A stretch of 64,000 bases of DNA from Clostridium_AD estertheticum_D. Its GTDB lineage: Bacteria; Bacillota; Clostridia; Clostridiales; Clostridiaceae. The DNA is taken from assembly GCF_018861295.1 (NCBI RefSeq), contig NZ_JAHLDM010000002.1, forward strand, positions 1 through 64,000, in the 5' to 3' direction. Below, one piece after another: positions 8,640 to 17,192 of the stretch. The notes below the pieces were generated by a model, which made no database searches, was not told the DNA's origin, and saw only the letters and a program-made list of their open reading frames with translations. A program made the position numbers and the translations under genes. How positions within the stretch are numbered: position 1 is the stretch's first letter; every line of letters begins with the position of its first letter.

Positions 8640-10077
8640 ATTCAAACTTATAGCTTTTACAGCCTCACTCTTATTAGTTGTTATATCATTTTTGAGCATT
8701 TCTGTACTTAACGGAATAAAAAATTATCAACATAAGCAAGATCAAGCTACTCTGTTTAAGCAAAAGGATATGTTTGAGCAATATTTTAGTGAACGCTCTA
8801 ACTTAGGTGAGAATGGAACTAGTGATAAGGCTCAACTTGCTAGAGGAAGCATATTTAACAAGCCTTGGCTTAGAACTATACCAGCTAGTGTATATGATAC
8901 GAAAGGAGATCTGCTTTCAGGATTTAAGGTGGATGGTAAGTTAAATGAAAATAAAGATAAAAATCTTATGATTAAATATGCTATTCAAGGTAAAGTATCA
9001 TTTATAGAAAATAATGATGTAATATATTTTTATTCACCAATTAAATATAAAAATGGTATAGTAGCAATTTTAGAACTTGAATATTCAGTTAAAGAAAGCA
9101 ATTTATTTTATCATAATACAAAAAAAATGTTTTACGGAACAGGTTTTCTAGCTTTGATATTTGGTGTAATTCTTGGAATTTTTTACTTTTCCAATCTCAC
9201 CAGAGATATATATATAATGAAAGATTCAGTAGAAAATATTCGAAAAAGTGATTTTAATAAAATACAACTAGTCAATCGTAATGATGAATTAGGGGAGCTA
9301 AGCAGAGGTATAGTATTCATGAGTAATACTATAGAGAAAAATATTGAAGATCTTGAAGTTGAGAGAGATTCTTTGAGTATGGCAATAGATAAATTACAAA
9401 AAATGGACAAGGAACAAAAGGAGTTTATAGGCAACGTAACTCATGAGTTTAAGACTCCAATTACTATTATAAAAGCATATGCAGAATTAATTGGGATGTA
9501 TGAAAATGACTTAAGTTTAATTAATGATGGAACCTTAAATATATCAAAAGAATGTGATCGTTTGGCAACTATGGTAGATAAGGTTTTAAATTTGTCTGCT
9601 TTAGAGAAATATGACTTTGAAACACAGAAAAAAGAAGTGAATTTAAAGGAAACATTTGATGAAATTTGCGCGCGAATCATGGGGAAAATAAATAAAAACA
9701 ACTTAACTTTCAACTGTGATGTTGAAAATATTATTGTTACAATAGATGAAGAAAGCTTGAGAATTATTATTATTAATTTAATTGATAATGCTATAAAATA
9801 TAATAGGCCTAATGGAAGTATAGATATAGAATGTCATAAAAATGGTAATAAAATAACTATAAAAGTTGCTGATACAGGGATAGGTATTTGTAAAAAAGAT
9901 TTGTATAAAATTTTCGAACCATTTTATAGAGTTGAAAGTCATAGAAGTCGTGAAACAGGGGGTGCTGGGCTAGGCCTAGCTTTGGTGGAAAAGTTGGTTA
10001 AAAAGCAACAGGGCACTATAAATGTAGCTTCTAAGCTAAATGAAGGCACTATTTTTTTTGTTGAATTTTCTATATAG
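8611..10077 (+). CDS. Membrane sensor histidine kinase
   Basis: Partner of the preceding regulator. Two membrane segments (residues ~11-33 and ~173-195) enclose a ~140-residue extracellular sensor. A HAMP linker follows (196-250), then the H-box NVTHEFKTPITII (phospho-accepting His278), N-box NLIDNAIKYN, G1 DTGIGI, F-box FEPFYR and G2 GGAGLGLALV. All catalytic boxes are intact. The start is TTG at 8611 directly followed by ATG at 8614; either is possible inside the end of the regulator gene. The ligand is not evident. Confidence 0.88.
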   Translation: MMNYLKIGIKFKLIAFTASLLLVVISFLSISVLNGIKNYQHKQDQATLFKQKDMFEQYFSERSNLGENGTSDKAQLARGSIFNKPWLRTIPASVYDTKGDLLSGFKVDGKLNENKDKNLMIKYAIQGKVSFIENNDVIYFYSPIKYKNGIVAILELEYSVKESNLFYHNTKKMFYGTGFLALIFGVILGIFYFSNLTRDIYIMKDSVENIRKSDFNKIQLVNRNDELGELSRGIVFMSNTIEKNIEDLEVERDSLSMAIDKLQKMDKEQKEFIGNVTHEFKTPITIIKAYAELIGMYENDLSLINDGTLNISKECDRLATMVDKVLNLSALEKYDFETQKKEVNLKETFDEICARIMGKINKNNLTFNCDVENIIVTIDEESLRIIIINLIDNAIKYNRPNGSIDIECHKNGNKITIKVADTGIGICKKDLYKIFEPFYRVESHRSRETGGAGLGLALVEKLVKKQQGTINVASKLNEGTIFFVEFSI

Positions 10078-10163
10078 AATTTACAAAATTGTGACATTTG
10101 TTTATAATTTTGTGAAAAGTTTTTGTTACTATAAGATTAGATAGATACAAGGAGGAAAATTCG

Positions 10164-11486
10164 ATGGTTAGAAAAAAGATTTTATCCCTGATTTTAACGG
10201 TAGGAGTTGTAGGTGGCATGAGTGCATATGCTATAAATTATCATACTTCAGCTATACAGAACATAAAGGTAATGGCATACAAGCCGTCTGCTCAAACAAA
10301 TGAAAATGGCTATCAAATCGACAGATATCAAAAAATTGAAAGTACGGCTTGGATTAATGACAATGAGGTTTTAACATTAACTAAAAAAGGAGAGTTTAAG
10401 AACCCGGATTCTACCATCCCTATAAGATACTGCAGCATCTATAATTTAAATACAAAAATTTCTAAAGACTTTAAAGATGTAAATATAGCTGAACTTATGG
10501 GTGTGTCTCCTGATAAAAAGTATGTTCTTTATTCAGAGGCAAGAACCATTCCTAAAATCGGAAGTGCTGAATGGAAAAAAACTCTCGATTCTGGGGACCT
10601 TCTACATAAAAATGTAAAATTATTAAATTTATCTACAGGTGAGATTACAAATATAAATACAGAAAAACTTAATAGTGATGCACAATTTATATGGGTAAGC
10701 AACACTAAAATTTTAGCAAACTATTTTGACAAATGGGAAATCATTGATACAACTGGGAAAGTATATGCAAATGGTAGCTATAATGCTGATAAATTCGATA
10801 GTGCCTGGATATCTGGGGTTGATGATATAAAAGATTTAGGAACTAGTGTAGAAGGTAAATTCTTTTATACTCAAGATAAGAATGGAAAAGAAGGGGTTAA
10901 ATTATGCACTGTTGATGTTAGGACTAAAGACATAAAAACTATTTTTTCAAATCAATACTCTCGAACGGCAGATAAAAAGGGCAAAACAATTATAATTGAT
11001 CATTTTGATAATAACGGTGGACAATCATCTGATGGAGTATTTTTAAATAGAACTTTTGGAACAATTATTATGGATGAATCTGGCAAACAGCTACAAGACA
11101 TAAAATTACCTAAAGGTAAATGTTATACTACCACCGTATTATCTCCAGATGGAAATAAAGTTGCTTATGTAGAATTTGCTGATCATATTGGTACTAAGCA
11201 GGCAGTTACTCCTGACCCATCTATTAAAATTATAGATGTTAAGACAGGTGTTGTAAAAGAAATAGTTAACTCTTCTACTTTAAAAGATAAAGGTGCAAAA
11301 ATTGATTATAATATATTTAAATCAATAGATACGAATGGTAAGGAAGTAGAAAAGAAGGTGCCGGTAAGAGTGGGCATTTCGAATATTTGTTGGGATAGTA
11401 CAAGTTCCGCTTTCTCATTTACTTATGGGGATTCTCTTGCAGGTAATAGTCAAATAAATACTTATATTGTTAGTTTAGATAAATAG
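10164..11486 (+). CDS. Exported beta-propeller-like protein of unknown function
   Basis: 440 residues beginning VRKKILSLILTVGVVGG, a signal peptide or membrane anchor. The remainder alternates short strands with phrases such as GVSPDKKYVLYSEA and VLSPDGNKVAYVEF, the SPDG-type repeats of TolB/WD40-like propellers. AGGAGG lies 6-7 bases before ATG. It starts 86 bases after the kinase gene. The gap has two TTGTGA elements 21 bases apart (10089 and 10110), compatible with a regulator binding as direct repeats. It may be a sensor accessory or a regulated target of the two-component system; this is inferred only from position. Confidence 0.6.
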   Translation: MVRKKILSLILTVGVVGGMSAYAINYHTSAIQNIKVMAYKPSAQTNENGYQIDRYQKIESTAWINDNEVLTLTKKGEFKNPDSTIPIRYCSIYNLNTKISKDFKDVNIAELMGVSPDKKYVLYSEARTIPKIGSAEWKKTLDSGDLLHKNVKLLNLSTGEITNINTEKLNSDAQFIWVSNTKILANYFDKWEIIDTTGKVYANGSYNADKFDSAWISGVDDIKDLGTSVEGKFFYTQDKNGKEGVKLCTVDVRTKDIKTIFSNQYSRTADKKGKTIIIDHFDNNGGQSSDGVFLNRTFGTIIMDESGKQLQDIKLPKGKCYTTTVLSPDGNKVAYVEFADHIGTKQAVTPDPSIKIIDVKTGVVKEIVNSSTLKDKGAKIDYNIFKSIDTNGKEVEKKVPVRVGISNICWDSTSSAFSFTYGDSLAGNSQINTYIVSLDK

Positions 11487-11593
11487 CTGTTTTTTTGCTA
11501 CTCATGAAGTGGGTGTATATTTTTATATTATACACCTTTAAGGAATTCCTTAATAAATTAATTGTAAAACACTACAAAAGTTTGGAGGCTTAA

Positions 11594-11797
11594 ATGCTTA
11601 AAATATTGTTTTCAATGAATATTCTAATAATAACAATAGCATTATTTCTTTGGATTATCGGAATGAGGTCTTTTAAAAGGGATGGTTACAGTAAAAAAGG
11701 TATTAAATATATACTTCAAGGTACAAGTATTACAGGCATATGTCTCATTATAGTGTCCATACTTCTCGTACCAATTTTTTTTTGCAGTATAAAATAA
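11594..11797 (+). CDS. Small two-helix membrane protein
   Basis: 67 residues after TTTGGAGGCTTAA. Two hydrophobic segments (about 3-23 and 45-65) flank a short basic loop, RSFKRDGYSKKG. No family was recognised. It follows the propeller gene by 107 bases; that gap contains an imperfect GGTGTATA/TATACACC stem that may weakly terminate. The clear ribosome binding site and the charge distribution support a real gene. Confidence 0.55.
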   Translation: MLKILFSMNILIITIALFLWIIGMRSFKRDGYSKKGIKYILQGTSITGICLIIVSILLVPIFFCSIK

Positions 11798-11933
11798 TTG
11801 GTACGATCTTGACTTTCTTTAAGAAATTTTACCATGTTATTTTTTTGTAGCTACATCATCATATAATTCTCATTTAAAAGACCTATAATCCTAAATATAT
11901 AAAATGCATTTAATTATACCATAATTATCATAG

Positions 11934-12161
11934 TTACTTTAATGTAAGTAATATTCCAACCATTGGCATATCTTCACGGGTTTGTGGCCGTATTATTAAA
12001 TACTTTTCCATATTAAAACTTGCTTTATTCAAATAATAAATTACTATAAGATGTGAAAACACTGAAAGCCATATTAAATCATGTTCATATTGTTTATCTA
12101 TTACAAGTTGGGAAACATCATTTCCCCAATTTGCATCTTTTTTGTTTTCAACTATTATAAT
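11934..12161 (-). pseudogene. Fragment of a TrmO-like (UPF0066) tRNA methyltransferase
   Basis: An uninterrupted frame without start reads VENKKDANWGNDVSQLVI, then FSHLIVIYYLNKASFNME and IRPQTREDMPMVGI, before stopping at 11934-11936. This order (NWG, E/D.L..FSHLIVIYY, RP..R.DMP.VGIF) is the conserved core of the TrmO/YaeB family, which N6-methylates t6A37 in tRNA. The N-terminal ~20 residues and everything after VGI, including the RPNPIG motif, are missing, so it is dead. Immediately upstream (12217-12309) a 30-codon ORF starting after GGGGGGAAT has no recognisable identity. Confidence 0.6.
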
Positions 12162-12362
12162 TTGTTTTCAAACATTCCATAGCTGACCCAATGCAAAACA
12201 CAACCGCTTTGGGTGGTCATTTCATATTTTCTTCACTTTTATGAGAACTATCAATATGTTTTTTGGCTGTAATTATTGACTCACTGCTATCTTCCTTATG
12301 TTTCCACATGATTCCCCCCATTCTGTATGTATTTTCTAATAGAATTGCATCGCAATCTTTTA

Positions 12363-12854
12363 CTATTTTAACTTAATAAATTTATCATTAATTAAAGTCA
12401 TTTGATACTTACCTTGGTAAGAAGAATCCATAAAATATGCTTTCGGATACTCTTTTGTTATTTTAAAACCCAACTTCTTATAACATTTAATTGCGTTTAT
12501 ATTTTTTTCACGAACATTTAGATATAACTTATTAAGATTTATTTCTTTGAAAGCTCTGTCAATTAAACTTTTTATTACTTCGCTACCAATCCCTTTCCCA
12601 CGATAATTAGGGATAGCAATATAAATTCCTATTGTTGCATCATTTTCTGTTATATTTTCCATCCATGTAGATCCAATTATTTGTTCATCAAATTTAATCA
12701 TAAAAAATAATGTATGTTTTTCTAATTCAATATTTAATTTTCTTAAATATTCTGGTCGTGTATGCGATAGATATTTAGACAATTCATTAGTATTCTCCCA
12801 TTTTTCAATAAGTTTAATATATTCATTTGAAAATTTTATAAGTTCTAAATACAT
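12363..12854 (-). CDS. GNAT family N-acetyltransferase
   Basis: About 163 residues with the full GNAT fold: IIGSTWMENI (strand 4), IAIPNYRGKGIGSEVIKSLI (acetyl-CoA loop) and NINAIKCYKKLGFKITK (motif B). The start is uncertain: GAGGG sits 11 bases before the ATG at 12854 and only 2 bases before a GTG at 12863. A remnant of the dispersed intergenic repeat lies directly upstream (12868-12916). The acceptor substrate is unknown. Confidence 0.8.
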   Translation of the reverse strand: MYLELIKFSNEYIKLIEKWENTNELSKYLSHTRPEYLRKLNIELEKHTLFFMIKFDEQIIGSTWMENITENDATIGIYIAIPNYRGKGIGSEVIKSLIDRAFKEINLNKLYLNVREKNINAIKCYKKLGFKITKEYPKAYFMDSSYQGKYQMTLINDKFIKLK

Positions 12855-12867
12855 AGTTCTCACATCC

Positions 12868-12916
12868 CTCTTACTTCAAGCTATAATACATGTTCGGCAT
12901 ATCTCTTATTCTTTTC
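12868..12916 (-). repeat. Partial copy of the dispersed intergenic repeat
   Basis: On the minus strand GAGATATGCCGAACATGTA matches the distal part of the copies at 31410-31595 and 33950-34175 (GATATGTCGAAC and similar). It sits directly before an acetyltransferase start. Confidence 0.35.
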
Positions 12917-13070
12917 CCCTACTTTGCCATATGTGCAAGCACCATCCCTTATATTATTTTATAAATTTTTATGTTGTTTCACCATAATAACAATTTGTAG
13001 TTAATAAATATAAAATCTTATCTCATTATGCAATGCATATAATTTTCATCTTCACCCCCAATACGTTTAT

Positions 13071-13331
13071 CTATTCAGCATCAAAATCAATAAAGTACTT
13101 TCTCTCTGGTGTATTTATCGTGAGTGTTGCTAAATTAATATTATCCTCTAAAATATCCACTCTGTATTCGAACATGATATCATCATTTTGCTTCTTCATG
13201 AATAAGTAACTTCCTTCTTCTTGATCCTCGGCCTCATCACTTATTTCAGCGTAGATTTCTTCGCCACTGACTTCTCCAGGATATCCTGACTTTCTTATCT
13301 TTTCATCTATTGCTTTAAAAAACCGTTCCAT
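13071..13331 (-). CDS. Small acidic protein of unknown function
   Basis: 86 residues, strongly acidic in the middle (EISDEAEDQEEGSYLF). The pattern is a helix-rich N-terminus (MERFFKAIDEKIRKSG) and then strands, ending ERKYFIDFDAE. A GAAGGAGAG site precedes the ATG. No family was recognised. It stands alone, about 330 bases downstream of the helicase stop in the same orientation and separated from it by a terminator. Confidence 0.55.
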   Translation of the reverse strand: MERFFKAIDEKIRKSGYPGEVSGEEIYAEISDEAEDQEEGSYLFMKKQNDDIMFEYRVDILEDNINLATLTINTPERKYFIDFDAE

Positions 13332-13531
13332 TTTTTCGCTCTCCTTCTTTTTTTAATCTCTATTTCTCTTCAAATCAAGTATATACTATGCTTCTAAATA
13401 ACAGCCTTAATCATTATTAATTAATGATCAGAGCAAAACCTCACTTATCAATCTCACATGGTTCTCAATGACCTCTAATCTAGTAATTACTTCACTTAAT
13501 ACACATCCTTAACTCAAAAAAATTATAACAT

Positions 13532-13563
13532 AAACCAATGACACTTTTAATGCCATTGGCTTA
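13532..13563 (-). terminator. Terminator downstream of the DinG-type helicase
   Basis: On the minus strand, arms AAGCCAATG and CATTGGTTT enclose a short loop and are followed by an AT-rich tract with TTTTTTT. It starts about 100 bases after the helicase stop. Confidence 0.55.
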
Positions 13564-13660
13564 TTTCTTAAGAATATAAGCACGAATGGTAATAGAGGCA
13601 ATCTTAGAGATATACCTTACTATCACTTATATATTAAAAAGTTTCTTTAAGTGTGGTATT

Positions 13661-15619
13661 TCAAATCTCCCTATGTTCCAAAGTTTTGATTTTCACTCCT
13701 CTAGGTAGAGCTCTCATAACAACTTTTTCCCATGGGGTTCCTATTACTTGATCCATGACAGCTATTGCTCCACGGTCATCCTTTGTTCTAATTAATCTGC
13801 CGCAACCTTGTTTTAACTTCAATCCCATTTCAGGGTAATCAACGGTTATAAGTGGATTCATCCCCTCTTCTTCTGCATCTTTGCGCCTCATTTCAATCAA
13901 AGGGTCTAGTGAAGGAAAGGGAAGTTGCCAAACTACAACGAGAGATAAAGACTCCCCGGGCACATCAATTCCCTCCCAAAAGGTAGAACCTACTAATACA
14001 GATGTAACTTCCGCACGAAACTTTTGGACAAGATATCCTCGCTCACCTTTATCCTCCCATAAAACTTCAAAAGGTAGCTCATAACCACTAATTTCTTTTC
14101 TTATTTTCCTAACTTCCTTCAAAGAGTTAACAAGTATCAGTGCTCTTCCTCCATTTTCTTTCAGCAAACATAGTAATTGTTTGATTTTACGTGAAAATTT
14201 GGCACTGTCAGTATCCTCAAAGGATGGCGGCTGTAAATAAACCACCACCTGTTCCTCAATATTAAAGGGACTTCCAACCGTCGATATTGATGGATCCTTT
14301 AAACCCAGAGTCCTCATAAGGTAACCAAAATCGCCCTCATCACTTAAAGTTCCTGAAGTAAACACCACAGGCAATTTTTTCAAAAACAAATGTTTATTTA
14401 GCATATTGCTCAAATTCCGAGGAACTACCCAAAAGCTGCCGTCTGCCCTATCTATCCAAATAATAACCTCTTTACCTTTGTTCCTACCAAACCTAGCTAA
14501 GGCTGTAATTGATAGTTCTATTTGAATTTCAAAGGTATGTAACGTGCTTTCCGGTAACTCGTTTATGTATAGCTCTTCCTCAATTTGTATCTCTAAGAGC
14601 AACCGATCTAGTGCCTTATGAAAAGTATCAGCTGCTTTCAGAAGTATATCATCGATACGAACCGCCAGACGCTCTGATTGCTCATCATCTATTACGTTTT
14701 GATTAAGTTTTTCGAAAAAGTTAGAAGTGGCCTGGCCCAAGGCAATTACACTTACAACCATTGAAGTTCTTGCTCCCTGGATTTCCTCTATCGAAAGGAT
14801 AATATTATCAATATCCTCTTTGTGAATTTGTCTTCCAGCACCCATGGCTGCCGGCAGTATGACTTTATGGCCTTCATCAAAAATCACCAGCGAGTAATCT
14901 GGAAGGATAGGCATTTTACCGTCTGCAATTCTTTCATCCCTTGTCCACAGGTCCTGAAAAAAGATACTATGATCAGCGATAATTAAATCCTTGGAAGATC
15001 TGTAATGTTTCCTTACCTTAACAAGCTTACAAAAGCCTCTTCTGGTACAGGCATCACAGGGCATAGTCTCATCCCATCCAATCTGTCTCCATACACTATC
15101 GGATATGTGCGGCATTTCTGAGCGTTCACCTTTTGTAGTCCTGGCTAACCATTGATTAATCTCATCAGAGGCTGTTGCATCGCCAAACACTCCCCCCATT
15201 CCACTAACTCTCTCATCACAAACATACTGACGAGGATCCTTTGCCATTGGCGCATCTATTTCTAATCCCAATATTCGGGAAAGTGTTTGAATATCTCCCT
15301 TTGGCCCTGCCAGCTGTTCCTGAAGTGCTGTTGAGGCACATGCGATTACTACAGGTTTTCCGCTAAAACCAGCGTAGGCAATTGCAGTGAGTAAGTAAGC
15401 GAAGGTCTTTCCGGTACCGACCTCAGCCTCAGCCAGATGAACTTTTTTATTACAAACTGCATCAGCAAGCTGAAACGCAGTATATATTTGTTCATCACGT
15501 ATCTCATATCCGTGTTCCGGAAGAATATCGTAAAAAACATCGCCAATCCAATCCATCAACTTACTTGGAAACTCTTTTTTTGTTTTATAATCAAAGGTGT
15601 GCCCTATTTTCTTATACAA
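13661..15619 (-). CDS. DinG-type XPD-family DNA helicase
   Basis: ATP-dependent superfamily 2 helicase of the DinG/XPD type, expected to unwind DNA 5-prime to 3-prime and remove R-loops or damage-associated structures. Landmarks: Walker A EVGTGKT (residues 66-72), DEGH box in VIFDEGHK, GSTFWEGIDVPGE (motif V region) and QGCGRLIRTKDDRG (motif VI). Four cysteines (134, 188, 191 and 197, in YVCDE and CDACTRRGFC) are placed as the iron-sulphur ligands. No exonuclease domain is present. The start is TTG at 15619, with AGGAGGAT about 8 bases upstream. Length (652) is typical for the short form. It stands alone, bordering the accessory region. Confidence 0.82.
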   Translation of the reverse strand: MYKKIGHTFDYKTKKEFPSKLMDWIGDVFYDILPEHGYEIRDEQIYTAFQLADAVCNKKVHLAEAEVGTGKTFAYLLTAIAYAGFSGKPVVIACASTALQEQLAGPKGDIQTLSRILGLEIDAPMAKDPRQYVCDERVSGMGGVFGDATASDEINQWLARTTKGERSEMPHISDSVWRQIGWDETMPCDACTRRGFCKLVKVRKHYRSSKDLIIADHSIFFQDLWTRDERIADGKMPILPDYSLVIFDEGHKVILPAAMGAGRQIHKEDIDNIILSIEEIQGARTSMVVSVIALGQATSNFFEKLNQNVIDDEQSERLAVRIDDILLKAADTFHKALDRLLLEIQIEEELYINELPESTLHTFEIQIELSITALARFGRNKGKEVIIWIDRADGSFWVVPRNLSNMLNKHLFLKKLPVVFTSGTLSDEGDFGYLMRTLGLKDPSISTVGSPFNIEEQVVVYLQPPSFEDTDSAKFSRKIKQLLCLLKENGGRALILVNSLKEVRKIRKEISGYELPFEVLWEDKGERGYLVQKFRAEVTSVLVGSTFWEGIDVPGESLSLVVVWQLPFPSLDPLIEMRRKDAEEEGMNPLITVDYPEMGLKLKQGCGRLIRTKDDRGAIAVMDQVIGTPWEKVVMRALPRGVKIKTLEHREI

Positions 15620-15889
15620 AATTTTATCCTCCTGTTAACCTATGAATACCATAGAAAATATTATGTGAAAATCTACTTTCAGTTATGTACATGCACATAG
15701 TTTTTCTTTATACACTAAACATAACCACCCTTACATTCTAAACTTTTTCAATAAGTATTATAACATTAACAATGGAGAAAAAAATTACATCTTTTAATAA
15801 TTTAATTTATATTACACAAAATCTAGTCAATTTCCTAGGATTTCATAAACAAGAAATAGATTATTTATTACTAATACTCTGAAATAATA

Positions 15890-16196
15890 GAAATGCGCAT
15901 TTAATACACAATCAGATAAAATTGCATAAAAAAAATAACTTCCAGGTAGAAGTGAATCCATTGAATTTAAAGATGATGCAATTTCAGTAATAGTTTTAGT
16001 ATACAATCTTTTTGCAGCACCCCAGCAAATTGTAATAAATCCTGAACAATCAACACCAACACCAACACAATATTTGCTAACACCATTACCTCTATAATCT
16101 GGGACATTTCTTACAAATTTCCCAGTTGTAATTCCAGTAGTAAACTCTTAAATTGTAGCAGAGCCATCCCAATTATACGACATTCCTTTATTATAT
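15890..16196 (-). pseudogene. Remnant of an NlpC/P60-like secreted peptidase
   Basis: A start-less frame reads YNKGMSYNWDGSATI, a stop, then FTTGITTGKFVRNV and VGVDCSGFITICWGAAK, then SLLPGSYF. The DCSGF motif holds the catalytic Cys of NlpC/P60-type cell-wall peptidases, and LxPGD typically follows; here the D is lost. The catalytic His region and both ends are missing, so it is a decayed gene. Confidence 0.5.
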
Positions 16197-16229
16197 TGAA
16201 AACTTTAAACGCGTCTGCTTGAACCCATG

Positions 16230-16856
16230 CAAGAAAAATAGTTTCAACACGTCAATTTGGGAAATGTCTCAAAACAAAAGCACATGTCAATGATAATAAT
16301 ATAGCCGAGGAATTAGAAACTCCAAAATTACCCAAGAGAATTCCTAAATATCTTAACTTAGAAGAATCAGTACGCCTATTACTGGGTGCAAAAACTTTCC
16401 ACGAGATCATTGTATAATCACCATTTTTCTAAATTATGCATTAAGATTATCCGAACTCGCTGTAGTTGGCAAAGGCAATAAAGAACGTAAAATTTTCCTA
16501 GCCCTGCTGCTAAAAAATCAATTAATAATTGATTGCATATCAGGAACTCCATTAATGTCACTTCTAATGCATTATTTATATCTAGAAATAATGACCGCAT
16601 CACTACAAGCTCAGTTCAAAATATTGTAAAGAAACATGTTATCTCTTCTGGACTTAACCCAAAATCCATATCAACCCACAAACTTCGCCACACGGCAGCT
16701 ACTCTTATGTATAAACATGGTAGAGTAGATATCATATCCCTACAACAAATACTTGTACATGAAAGTATTCCTACAACTGAAATATATACCCATATCGATG
16801 AGCATCAATTACAATCTGCAGTAAACTCAAATCCATTAGCTATTATGTTTAATTAG
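16230..16856 (+). pseudogene. Decayed tyrosine recombinase, first copy
   Basis: Homologous along its length to the copy at 22714-23648. Recognisable pieces in changing frames: TRQFGKCLKTKAHVNDNN-like text near 16235, ETPKLPKRIPKYLNLEE, LNYALRLSELAVVGKGN and an intact last 107 codons (from 16533). The last part has the box HKLRHTAATL and LVHESIPTTEIYTHID, with catalytic His/Arg and Tyr; the usual LGH is LVH. The N-terminal third is missing and internal deletions remove active-site context. Normally such XerC/D-like enzymes integrate or excise elements. Confidence 0.75.
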
Positions 16857-17192
16857 CTTTATTTCCAACCACGAGATTGTTCCAGTTATAAGAATAATTG
16901 GTAGTTGATACTTTTAATAATAATTAGAAGTTTACAATTTTTTATAATTAAAACATCTTGCAAATAGTCACCAGTATACTTGATTTTTTTAATTGGCAAT
17001 TCTTTATCTATATTAATAAGCAATATTATTTATTTCATCTAACGCATTCAAATAATTGTACATATTAGTGACAAAAGACCTTAGTTAATTAAGAATGAAT
17101 ACCATATATCTTTATTATTGTTTGTTAAGTTCACAGGATGTACACCAACTATAGCTATTATATGTATATTCATTATCATCTTAATATCAATA
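16857..17192. other. Gap with an unidentified coding remnant
   Basis: No intact gene. On the minus strand, short frames read VTNMYNYLNALDEINNIAY and, after a stop, KELPIKKIKYTGDYLQDVLI. These look like pieces of one decayed protein with no recognised family. The STAND gene ends at 17193 on the same strand. Confidence 0.3.

Noticed and set aside
10088..10116. TTGTGA direct repeats as a firm operator for the two-component system
   Set aside because: Two elements 21 bases apart are suggestive, but the region is AT-rich and no third or matching site was found, so they are only mentioned with the gene.
15437..15700. An 87-codon plus-strand ORF overlapping the helicase start
   Set aside because: Antisense shadow of the DinG-type gene; composition is that of reversed coding sequence and there is no ribosome binding site.
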